Of a DNA stretch of 8,641 nucleotides, positions 1-6,216 are shown piece after piece. This stretch comes from an uncultured Granulosicoccaceae bacterium (GTDB lineage Bacteria; Pseudomonadota; Gammaproteobacteria; CALCKW01). The stretch's first letter is position 1. Every line of letters begins with the position of its first letter. Made by a program: the position numbers and the translations under genes. A model generated the notes under the pieces. That model was not told where the DNA came from. It did no database searches and saw nothing but the letters and a program-made list of their open reading frames with translations. The DNA lies in contig CALDHJ010000126.1 of the NCBI GenBank assembly GCA_937941555.1, positions 1 through 8,641 on the forward strand, written 5' to 3'.

Positions 1-1427
1 ACATCGAGAAAATACCCTGGTCCGAAAATCGTTCCATCTGCTCCGCGCATGCGAACCAAAACTTCAACGCCGTTCAGATATCCGTCGATGGATTGGATGC
101 CCTGCACGAACGGTTCGATACCGCCGTGTGCGAGTGCGTGCCGCAGTTGCGATTCAACTTCCGCTTGCTCTCGCAAAGCACAGTCCAGCTTATTGTCGTA
201 CACAACCCATTGGTTTCGGCCCAGCCGCTTGGCCTCGTATGCCGCCGCATCCGCCTCATGAAAAAGCCGCGCCGCATCGTGGCTGCTCTTTTCGCCAATG
301 GCCACGCCAATGGACGATGTGACGTGGAGTTTTCGGCCACTGATCATGCACGGTAGAGACAGCGCAAGGCGAATTTTTTCGGCAATGCGCTCGGCCTCCT
401 CAACACGCCCAATCCCGCGCAACAACACCATGAATTCGTCGCCACCAAAGCGTGCAACGAGGTCATCACTGCGCACGACACCACCAATGCGATGGCCGGT
501 GATGGCGAGCAACTCGTCACCAACACTATGGCCGAGGGTATCGTTGACACGCTTGAAGTCATCCAGATCGAGCATCACCAGGGTGACTGGGTCGCCACTG
601 TCGATGGCCCGATCAAGCTCCAGGTTGAACGATTCGCGATTGGCCAAGCGAGTCAGTTGATCGCGGGTCGCTCGGTCTATCAGTTGCTCGTGCAGGCGCC
701 GCTCTTCGGTGACATCGTGCCCGACGAAGTACACGACGCTGCCGTCCCTTGAGCACACCAGGCGAACTCGGAACACGCGGTCCCCGCTCGGCCCACGCGA
801 CTCGATGATGATGCCGCTCGCCTCCCCGGACGGTTTCAGACTCCACAGGGCCTCGAGCAAGGCCGTACTGTCGACGAGTTTCAGAACGTCCTGCACCGGC
901 TGACCCACGACCAGGTCGCTCGCAATGTCACTCGAACTGCAGAAGTTCGGATTGGCCAGCAGAACCGTACCGCGGCGGTCCAGTACCACCAGGTGGCTCA
1001 CCGAGATCTCGAACAATCGGTCGCTGACGATGTGGTGAACGTGTTCAGCCAGATGCGGCGTCGCCTGCACAGTGCCCGCAGAAGACCCTCCAACGCCCGC
1101 CGGTATCCCGAGGCTGCCCCGGATAAAGGCATCGAACCCCGCAGGGTGCGCTGCGACATACACCGTCGCGCCGTCGCTGTGCAGGCGCGCGTCGCAGAAC
1201 ATGAAGTCACTGAGATGGTCATCGCACCGTAAATGGCAGAACCACCCGGTCTGACCGGCCTCCGCCAACGCAGCCACGGAGCGTTCCACCCGCGCGAGAT
1301 CGGGCGCGTCAATCAGCGAGTAGATCGAGCGGGACAGCAACTCGGACTCACTAAGCCCACTTTGGCGCGCCATTCCCTCATCAACGTGCACGAGCTGACC
1401 CGACTCGAGGTCAAAGCCGAAACACAT
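1..1427 (-). CDS. PAS-PAS-GGDEF-EAL cyclic-di-GMP signalling protein, partial (3' end outside window)
   Basis: A sensory protein for c-di-GMP turnover, probably cytoplasmic because no membrane segment is visible. About 475 residues are present and the frame is open at the window edge. Two PAS-like domains lie at about residues 1-110 and 138-245. The GGDEF domain follows, beginning at the DQLTRLANR segment near residue 256, with metal-binding aspartate D287 in MLDLDDF and an intact active site GGDEF at 328-332. The inhibitory I-site RxxD (RSDD, R319-D322) is also intact. An EAL domain starts near residue 430; its signature reads EVL at 455-457 (GVEVLVR), a common variant that keeps the metal-binding Glu. 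The rest of EAL is missing, so phosphodiesterase activity cannot be judged. The start is uncertain: ATG at 1427 begins directly at the first PAS strand, GTG at 1451 is an alternative, and neither has a clear Shine-Dalgarno. The frame has a stop at 1557-1559. The gene lies downstream of the acyl-CoA ligase, same strand, 157 bp away. Domain calls are firm; the signal sensed is unknown. Confidence 0.9.
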   Translation of the reverse strand, partial: MCFGFDLESGQLVHVDEGMARQSGLSESELLSRSIYSLIDAPDLARVERSVAALAEAGQTGWFCHLRCDDHLSDFMFCDARLHSDGATVYVAAHPAGFDAFIRGSLGIPAGVGGSSAGTVQATPHLAEHVHHIVSDRLFEISVSHLVVLDRRGTVLLANPNFCSSSDIASDLVVGQPVQDVLKLVDSTALLEALWSLKPSGEASGIIIESRGPSGDRVFRVRLVCSRDGSVVYFVGHDVTEERRLHEQLIDRATRDQLTRLANRESFNLELDRAIDSGDPVTLVMLDLDDFKRVNDTLGHSVGDELLAITGHRIGGVVRSDDLVARFGGDEFMVLLRGIGRVEEAERIAEKIRLALSLPCMISGRKLHVTSSIGVAIGEKSSHDAARLFHEADAAAYEAKRLGRNQWVVYDNKLDCALREQAEVESQLRHALAHGGIEPFVQGIQSIDGYLNGVEVLVRMRGADGTIFGPGYFLD

Positions 1428-1471
1428 GCCATTGACGTTTGATTTGCCCACCAGAGCACCAACACGACTGT

Positions 1472-1490
1472 CCGATATGTCATATTTCGG
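1472..1490. promoter_or_regulatory. AT-rich imperfect dyad upstream of the GGDEF/EAL gene
   Basis: The core ATATG-T-CATAT (1475-1485) is a perfect 5+5 inverted repeat, flanked by CCG and CGG so that CCGATATG faces CATATTTCGG with a two-base bulge. It is AT-rich within GC-rich DNA and lies 45-63 bases before the ATG at 1427. This looks like an operator or promoter-region element. No convincing -35/-10 pair was found with it, so the role is a guess. Confidence 0.25.
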
Positions 1491-1584
1491 CTGACTTGGG
1501 CCGTGCTTGACACCATTCTGGATCGGACACCGAACACTGCTCCAGAGTGTCGATCGTCACGTGTCCAACCTTGAACGCCCGATA

Positions 1585-3270
1585 TCAGCTGAGGCTTCGG
1601 GTTTGCTCACGTAGTTGAAATTTCTGCACTTTTCCGGTGGACGTCTTCGGAATCTCGGCAAACACGTAGTGCCGGGGTCGCTTGAACCGGGCCAGCGTGG
1701 CCAGACAATGGGCATCGAGCGCCTCTTTCGTGACGGTGGCCCCGGGCAAGGTCTCAACGAAAGCACACGGCACCTCGCCCCACCGCTCGTCCGGCATCGC
1801 AACCACCGCCGCCAAGGCAACGCCGGGGTAGGCACGCAGCGCGTCCTCGACCTCGATGGACGAGATGTTTTCACCACCGGAAATGATGATGTCCTTGCTG
1901 CGATCCTTGATCTGGATGTAGCCGTCCGGGTGCCAGACGGCCAGGTCTCCGGTATGAAACCAGCCACCGCGAAACGCGTCTTCCGTGGCCTGCGGGTTCG
2001 CGAGATAGCCTTTCATCGTGGCATTCCCCCGCGTCATGACTTCACCGATCGTCTCGCCATCGCGCGGCACAGGCTGCAGGGTGTCAGCGTCGGCCACCAT
2101 CAGTTCGGCCTGGACGTGGTACGCCACACCCTGACGCGCGTTCAACTGCGCGCGTTCGGCTGGCAGCAACCCGTTCCACGACGTTTGCCAGGCATTGACC
2201 ACCGCCGGGCCATAAATCTCGGTCAACCCGTATACGTGCGTGACATCAAAACCAGCCGCTTCGACTGCCGCCAGCGTCGCGGCCGGCGGCGGTGCGGCGG
2301 CGGTCATCACGGCAATGCGCCGGCCTGTCGGCGGTGACTCCCCGTCCTCCACGGCGCGCGCGAGCAGGTCGAGCACAATCGGCGCTCCACACAAGTGCGT
2401 CACACCCTCACCGTGAATCGCCTCGAAGATTGCCTCACTGCGCACCTCGCGCAAACACACACTGGTACCGGCAATGGCCGCGAGGGTCCAGGGGAAACAC
2501 CAGCCGTTGCAGTGAAACATCGGCAAGGTCCACAGATAGACCGGGTGATGTGCCATGTCCCAGGCCAGCACATTGCCCATGGCGAGCTGCTGTGCACCGC
2601 GGTGGCTGTAGACAACGCCCTTCGGTCGACCGGTGGTACCGGAGGTGTAATTCAACGAGAGCGACTGCCACTCATCCATCGGCAGGTAACCCGAAAAGCC
2701 CGCGTCCCCAGCCGCCAACCACGACTCGTATTCGGTGGCATCGGCGAGCTCGGCTGCATCGGGTGCTGCCACTTGCGCATCCAGAACTTCGATCAATATC
2801 GGCGGCTCAGCCAAGCCGGACACCGCGGTCTGCACCAGGGCTCTGAATGAGGCGTCGAACACGAGCACCCGAGACGAGGCATGCTGCAATATCCAACTGA
2901 CCGTTTCAGCTTCGAGCCGCGTGTTGATGGCGTTGAGCACAGCGCCAGCGAGCGGCACGCCAAAATGAGCTTCGTAGAGTTCCGGGGTGTTATATGCCAA
3001 CACCGACACAACATCGCCGGGCGCCACGCCAGCGGCCACCAGCTGACTGGCGAATGCCTGTGCGCGCTGCTGGACAGTCGACCAGGTCAGCCGGCGGTCA
3101 CCGTACACAACCGCCGTGCGGTCGGGGTATACCGCTGCAGAGCGCGCCAGCCAGTTCAGCGGCGAGAGCGGTTCGTGGTTGGCCGGACACTGGGGCAGAC
3201 CGGCATTCACGGGGGCGTGTTCCGGGTGGGACACGCGCGCGGGTTGGGCGGCATCGGAAAATTCTGTCAT
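1585..3270 (-). CDS. Acyl-CoA synthetase (AMP-forming), DmdB/AAE-type fatty or short-chain acyl-CoA ligase
   Basis: Adenylate-forming ligase, 561 aa, which would activate a carboxylic acid with ATP and join it to CoA in the cytoplasm. The ATP-binding motif TSGTTGRPKG is at 209-218. The clade signature LPMFHCNGWCFPW is at about 249-261, and the A5 motif YGLTE at 347-351. GGWFHTGDLA lies near 435-444, the hinge region DRSKDIIISGGENIS at about 456-470, and the C-terminal PKTSTGKVQK carries the expected catalytic lysine K547. Length and motifs are those of complete enzymes. The FHCNGWCFPW block resembles the group containing methylmercaptopropionyl-CoA ligase (DmdB), medium-chain acyl-CoA ligases and plant acyl-activating enzymes; substrates differ widely within it, so none is assigned. 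ATG at 3270 is preceded by GGACAGG, a modest ribosome site. A 226-bp spacer with strong dyads separates it from the upstream M29-like gene, suggesting its own control, although it may still act on that cassette's product. Confidence 0.93.
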   Translation of the reverse strand: MTEFSDAAQPARVSHPEHAPVNAGLPQCPANHEPLSPLNWLARSAAVYPDRTAVVYGDRRLTWSTVQQRAQAFASQLVAAGVAPGDVVSVLAYNTPELYEAHFGVPLAGAVLNAINTRLEAETVSWILQHASSRVLVFDASFRALVQTAVSGLAEPPILIEVLDAQVAAPDAAELADATEYESWLAAGDAGFSGYLPMDEWQSLSLNYTSGTTGRPKGVVYSHRGAQQLAMGNVLAWDMAHHPVYLWTLPMFHCNGWCFPWTLAAIAGTSVCLREVRSEAIFEAIHGEGVTHLCGAPIVLDLLARAVEDGESPPTGRRIAVMTAAAPPPAATLAAVEAAGFDVTHVYGLTEIYGPAVVNAWQTSWNGLLPAERAQLNARQGVAYHVQAELMVADADTLQPVPRDGETIGEVMTRGNATMKGYLANPQATEDAFRGGWFHTGDLAVWHPDGYIQIKDRSKDIIISGGENISSIEVEDALRAYPGVALAAVVAMPDERWGEVPCAFVETLPGATVTKEALDAHCLATLARFKRPRHYVFAEIPKTSTGKVQKFQLREQTRSLS

Positions 3271-3336
3271 GACCTGTCCAGGGAATCCGAGAGAGTGGAT
3301 TGCTCCATTCTAATGCACAGATTCCGACAATGCCGT

Positions 3337-3379
3337 GGCCCTCGCGCAGATAGCAAGGGGATTGCGACGCGAGGGGGCC
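3337..3379 (-). promoter_or_regulatory. Strong nested hairpin in the leader of the acyl-CoA ligase
   Basis: CCCTCGCG (3339-3346) is perfectly complementary to CGCGAGGG (3368-3375). GG (3337-3338) can add two pairs to CC (3378-3379) across a two-base bulge. Inside the 21-base loop, GCAA (3353-3356) pairs with TTGC (3362-3365) around a GGGGA tip. On the minus-strand transcript this structure ends 66 bases before the ligase ATG. No U-tract follows on either strand, so it is not an ordinary Rho-independent terminator. It may be a regulatory leader, an mRNA-stability element or a DNA-level site. The pairing is seen; the function is inferred. Confidence 0.4.
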
Positions 3380-3423
3380 GGGCCTGGCGAGGCTCAGATC
3401 AAGACCTGACGAAACGCCATATG

Positions 3424-3438
3424 TGGCGCAGTGCGCCA
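3424..3438. repeat. GC-rich inverted repeat TGGCGC-AGT-GCGCCA
   Basis: A perfect 6+6 inverted repeat with a three-base loop lies in the spacer between the M29-like gene and the ligase, 58 bases beyond the M29-like stop. An alternative pairing, CGCCA-TATG-TGGCG (3415-3428), shares one arm, so the two hairpins are mutually exclusive. No T-run follows, so a classical terminator is not supported. It could mark a Rho-dependent end or RNA processing site, or an operator for the ligase. Confidence 0.3.
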
Positions 3439-3496
3439 TGTGAAGAGCAGCAGCAAAGCGGACTGACGCACGGAGCCGGTTCGGCGGTTTGCCGGT

Positions 3497-4582
3497 TCAG
3501 CCAAGGCCGACCGACGCACAGGGCTGTGAGCAGAGCCCATGCAAGTTGGGCCAGCGCTCGAGCACGGCCGCCGTCTGCGGGAAATCCTCCACCATCAGAC
3601 GACCCGATTGCCAGAGCGGATTGCCGTCGATCGAGACGGTCGGATCGGTGACCGTCCAGCTCACTTCACCCGGCGCACTGTCACCCACGCTGTGGAAATG
3701 CAGCAGACGCGGGTTGCAGAACAACGTATTGGACCAGCGATCCGGGTCCATGCCGACCGCGCGGCGGTTGCCACACCCCGGGTGAATGCCCGCGTGCCAG
3801 GAGTGCACCAGTCGCCAGTCCAGTTGGTAGAGCTCGGCCACCCGGCGCAAATGGTTCTCCGCGAGTTCGCACGCAACAGTGTGCCCTTCGAAGGACTGAA
3901 TTCGGCCGTGTTCAATGACCACGAACACCGTTTCGGGCAATCGCTGCACCGTCCACTCATCGATACGGGTACCGGTGCTGACAAGGTGATGGGCGATTGC
4001 AACCTTGCCACTGAAGCCCTGCGCCAGCGTCGGTTGAGGCACACCGAGCGGAAAGCGTCGCATGCTCACATCGCTGTGCGACCGCCGGCAATCATCGCTC
4101 AAGCTCCCGCGAAAGTCCGTGCCGAGTGCACAACTGACTCGAATCTCTCCCGCGCCAAGCATCAGGCGATCAATCGCGAACTTGAGTTCCAACATCGCCG
4201 CGTGCGGCGTAGTGCCGAAATCGGACGCCAGCATGTCCACATCGCGCGTGTACGCCATGACCCGCACCGTGTTCTCAGGCCGTGTCTCGAAGCGGTCGAG
4301 GTCGCCGAGCCGGGCAAAAAATACCGCTACGTCGTAAGCCTCAACGTGTGCATCCACCGACGACAACACCTCGGTATCCGGGGCACCCACGTGCAGGCAA
4401 TCCACCGCCAATCCGAGCGCCTGCGCCTCGGCGATCAGCGCATCGGCCGCGATACCGTCATACCAGCCAAGTCCCGGATGCTCGCGGACAACCAACACGC
4501 GTGCGCCACGCATCAGATCGATGCCACCACAACCAAGCAGGAGGTTGCGTGCTCCGGCGCGGGCGCCCGACGCGTCTGTCAC
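3497..4582 (-). CDS. M29-aminopeptidase / NicX-like metalloprotein (putative hydrolase or ring-cleaving dioxygenase)
   Basis: A 361-aa protein resembling the fold that includes M29 aminopeptidases (often annotated leucyl aminopeptidase or aminopeptidase T) and the iron enzyme NicX (2,5-dihydroxypyridine 5,6-dioxygenase). The resemblance rests on overall order: an N-terminal alpha/beta part (ARVLVVREHPGLGWYDG near 27-43), GTDFRGSL at 154-161, a strand with a Gly-rich turn (FVVIEHGRIQSFEG, 220-233), then a His-rich segment HSWHAGIHPGC (260-270). The C-terminal NTLFCNPRLLHFH ends in H295-x-H297. I infer metal binding by H263/H267 and H295/H297. The HxH differs from the HxD I recall for NicX, so neither peptidase nor dioxygenase activity is assigned. 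The start GTG at 4582 overlaps the regulator's TGA by four bases (GTGA) and has GGAGGGG 7 bases upstream. The frame is open to 4726, but that would overlap the regulator by 148 bases. No signal peptide; cytoplasmic. Confidence 0.72.
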   Translation of the reverse strand: MTDASGARAGARNLLLGCGGIDLMRGARVLVVREHPGLGWYDGIAADALIAEAQALGLAVDCLHVGAPDTEVLSSVDAHVEAYDVAVFFARLGDLDRFETRPENTVRVMAYTRDVDMLASDFGTTPHAAMLELKFAIDRLMLGAGEIRVSCALGTDFRGSLSDDCRRSHSDVSMRRFPLGVPQPTLAQGFSGKVAIAHHLVSTGTRIDEWTVQRLPETVFVVIEHGRIQSFEGHTVACELAENHLRRVAELYQLDWRLVHSWHAGIHPGCGNRRAVGMDPDRWSNTLFCNPRLLHFHSVGDSAPGEVSWTVTDPTVSIDGNPLWQSGRLMVEDFPQTAAVLERWPNLHGLCSQPCASVGLG

Positions 4583-5193
4583 GCGCGCCCCTCCGTCGGG
4601 CGACGTTCGGCCTGTACGGTGAGAAATACCAAGGTGTCCGCTTTCAATTCGACAAACCCGTGTTGCAGCTCTGCATCGAGCGTGACGGAATCTCCTTTGC
4701 GGAGCGTCAGAAGGTCGTCCCCGCATTGATACAAGGCCTCCCCCTCGACTATTTGTACGAACACCACCCCCTGCCCCAGGTAGCGCGGTGGTGACGCACT
4801 CTGGCGGCTAAGCGTCACGGTACGCGCTTCAAATTGCAAGTCCCGTCGCACGTGAACCGCTAGATTTTCGAAATCGTGCGTGTGGCCATCGACCACACGC
4901 CTCGACTGCACACCCTCTCCGGCGCGCGCAAGTGTGTAGTCTCCACGTTTGGTGTCGGTGTTGCGAAACAACCGTTCGAGCGGCACATCCAACGCTCGGC
5001 TCAGGGCGCTCAAACTCGAAATCGACGCTGACACTTGCCCACTTTCGATGCGACTAACCATCGCGGCCGACACATCCGAGCGCACCGCCAGCTCCCGGGC
5101 AGACATCCCGGCAAGGTCGCGAAGGGATCGGATGGTCTGACCAATCAGACGTTCGATCGATGCGTCAACAGGAGACTCTACAGACACGGCCAC
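4579..5193 (-). CDS. XRE-family transcriptional regulator with C-terminal cupin domain
   Basis: A 204-aa DNA-binding regulator. The helix-turn-helix spans about residues 17-72 (IGQTIRSLRDLAGMSARELA, then SDVSAAMVSRIESG as turn and recognition helix). A linker leads to a small beta-barrel cupin at about 138-193, containing GDSVTLDAELQHGF near 167-180. This is the usual layout of XRE-cupin regulators of catabolic genes, where the cupin is thought to sense a small ligand. The first cupin motif lacks the HxH and Glu metal ligands, so the barrel is probably a ligand or structural domain and not an enzyme. The start is GTG at 5193, three bases after the oxygenase stop, with only a weak GTGAG ahead, suggesting coupled translation. 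The C-terminus overlaps the M29-like gene by four bases. Its position inside the enzyme cassette implies local control, perhaps of its own promoter near 6186-6213. Confidence 0.92.
   Translation of the reverse strand: MAVSVESPVDASIERLIGQTIRSLRDLAGMSARELAVRSDVSAAMVSRIESGQVSASISSLSALSRALDVPLERLFRNTDTKRGDYTLARAGEGVQSRRVVDGHTHDFENLAVHVRRDLQFEARTVTLSRQSASPPRYLGQGVVFVQIVEGEALYQCGDDLLTLRKGDSVTLDAELQHGFVELKADTLVFLTVQAERRPTEGRA
4588..4594 (-). promoter_or_regulatory. Ribosome binding site deciding the start of the M29-like gene
   Basis: On the minus strand GGAGGGG stands 5 bases (7 from the GGAGG core) before GTG at 4582, inside the last codons of the regulator. It is the best Shine-Dalgarno in the cassette and supports the GTGA overlapping start over the longer in-frame extension to 4726. 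Confidence 0.65.
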
Positions 5194-5196
5194 GAC

Positions 5197-6162
5197 TCAC
5201 TTGCGGTAGGCAAAGGCTTTGCGAAACCGCCATTGCAGGTAGTCTCCGCACGTAATCGCCGGTTGATCCGCCGAATGTTCTGCCCCGAACACTTCGCGGC
5301 TGTCGATCATGGTGTCGGGATCAGGGTCCCAGGCCAGAACCAGCGACAGGCGTTCTCGGCCGGATCGGTTGACCACACGGTGTGGCGTCGAAACGTACTC
5401 ACCGTCCGTCCAGCGGGAGAGCAAATCTGCGACGTTCACCACCAACGTACCCTCGATGGGCGGTGCCTGCAGCCATTGACCATTCACGTCTTGTACTTCA
5501 AGCCCGCCGACCTGGTCCTGACACAAGACGGTCAACACGCCGAAGTCCGTGTGCGGCCCGACGCCGAACTGGTCATTGTCGTCGGCTGCCTGCGGTGGGT
5601 AGTAGACGTAGGACGCCCGGCTCAACGGACTGCTGGCAGATCGCAGGAAGAAGTTCTCGGGCAATGACAATCCGATGGCAAAGCCGCGCATCAGGTGGTG
5701 CGCCACCTCGTGTGCCGCCTCGAAATAGGCAGTCGATGCGATTTTCAGTTCAGCGGGTTCGATCGGCCATTGGTTCGGGCCACGCAGCGGATGGTCATCC
5801 GGCACGCTGCCGTCTGCCCGTTCCAGCCCCCAGAGGAAGCTTTCCTTCAGGTCGGGTTTGACCCCATCGGCCATAACTGCGCCGCCGCTTGCGATCCAAC
5901 CGCGGTGATGCGCCGAGACACTGACCGAGTTGCGGTTTTCGCGGGAGCTGCGGAAAAAACGGTACGCGCTGTTGCGCGCCTCATCGATCAACTGCTCGGG
6001 AATGCCGTGGCCCGATACGTAGATGAACCCGAGGTCCCGGCTCGCCGCGTGCAGTGCGCGTGCAACGGCACCCGCATCGGACCCGTCACGCAGCTGCGTG
6101 ATGTCAACAACCGGGATGCGTTCCTTGTCCAACTGCTCTGGCTTGGGTTGCACGCGGTGCAC
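5197..6162 (-). CDS. Isopenicillin N synthase-family Fe(II) / 2-oxoglutarate-type oxygenase
   Basis: A 321-aa soluble non-haem iron oxygenase of the IPNS/2OG-Fe(II) superfamily. The N-terminal DIOX_N-like part (about 14-115) includes IPVVDITQL and the GFIYVSGHGIP segment. The double-stranded beta-helix carries the iron triad: H204 and D206 in PHTDFG, and H261 in STPHRVVN. R271 and S273 (RLS) form the RxS motif that holds the 2-oxoglutarate carboxylate. All catalytic residues are intact and the length is typical. Such enzymes hydroxylate, desaturate or cyclise small molecules; the substrate here is unknown but may be the solute imported by the adjacent transporter. The start is GTG at 6162. 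A second GTG at 6153 is better spaced from the upstream GAAGGCGG and is a real alternative. It is the first gene after the promoter-like 53-bp gap and is followed three bases later by the regulator. Confidence 0.93.
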   Translation of the reverse strand: MHRVQPKPEQLDKERIPVVDITQLRDGSDAGAVARALHAASRDLGFIYVSGHGIPEQLIDEARNSAYRFFRSSRENRNSVSVSAHHRGWIASGGAVMADGVKPDLKESFLWGLERADGSVPDDHPLRGPNQWPIEPAELKIASTAYFEAAHEVAHHLMRGFAIGLSLPENFFLRSASSPLSRASYVYYPPQAADDNDQFGVGPHTDFGVLTVLCQDQVGGLEVQDVNGQWLQAPPIEGTLVVNVADLLSRWTDGEYVSTPHRVVNRSGRERLSLVLAWDPDPDTMIDSREVFGAEHSADQPAITCGDYLQWRFRKAFAYRK

Positions 6163-6165
6163 CGC
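6154..6165. promoter_or_regulatory. Perfect 12-bp palindrome GCGGTGCACCGC over the oxygenase start
   Basis: The palindrome covers the GTG start at 6162, the likely ribosome-binding bases and part of codons 2-3. As DNA it could be an operator just downstream of the promoter. As RNA it is too tight for a simple hairpin but could pair between molecules. It may be chance in GC-rich DNA. Confidence 0.3.
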
Positions 6166-6176
6166 CTTCTATTGCG

Positions 6177-6216
6177 ATGTTGCGTATTGTACAACTGATT
6201 AACCCCGATGCAACAT
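6177..6216. promoter_or_regulatory. Inverted repeat ATGTTGC / GCAACAT bracketing the oxygenase promoter, with TTGTACAA at the centre
   Basis: ATGTTGC (6177-6183) and GCAACAT (6210-6216) are exact 7-bp inverted copies separated by 26 bp. The outer arm overlaps the -35 box and the inner arm overlaps the expected transcription start. Between them TTGTACAA (6187-6194) is a perfect 8-bp palindrome overlapping the -10 box. This is a typical operator position for a repressor, and the XRE-cupin protein encoded two genes downstream is the obvious candidate. Binding is inferred. Confidence 0.45.
6186..6213 (-). promoter_or_regulatory. Putative sigma70 promoter for the oxygenase-regulator-M29 cassette
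   Basis: On the minus strand TTGCAT (6213-6208, -35) and TACAAT (6191-6186, -10) are spaced by 16 bases, close to the consensus TTGACA/TATAAT. Transcription would begin near 6179, giving a leader of about 17 bases before the GTG at 6162. The gap between the AhpD-like gene and the oxygenase is only 53 bp and is AT-richer than its surroundings. Confidence 0.5.

Noticed and set aside
1533..1554. Hairpin ACACT-GCTCCAG-AGTGT as terminator of the ligase
   Set aside because: Only five perfect pairs and no T-run on either side.
1585..3270. Naming the ligase dmdB and calling a DMSP pathway
   Set aside because: The clade is broad and no other DMSP gene (dmdA, dmdC, dmdD) is present in the window.
3475..3498. 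Direct repeat GCCGGTTC (3475-3482 and 3491-3498) at the end of the M29-like gene
   Set aside because: Two 8-bp GC-rich copies are likely chance; no mobile element or terminator structure accompanies them.
1615..3651. Several plus-strand open frames (151-256 codons) opposite the acyl-CoA ligase
   Set aside because: They overlap a complete ligase with all motifs and show no domain or ribosome site; they are shadows.
3497..4582. Naming the M29-like protein nicX or a leucyl aminopeptidase
   Set aside because: Only fold-level resemblance from memory; the metal motif differs and no other nicotinate-pathway gene is in the window.
4583..4726. Upstream extension of the M29-like gene to 4726 (409 aa)
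   Set aside because: It would overlap the regulator by 148 bases, the added residues are Arg-rich without family similarity, and GTG 4582 has a strong ribosome site.
3539..4729. 396-codon open frame on the plus strand opposite the M29-like gene
   Set aside because: The sequence is rich in Arg, His and Gln with no recognisable motif, as expected for an antisense shadow in GC-rich DNA. The minus-strand gene has family-like motifs, a Shine-Dalgarno and tight operon context.
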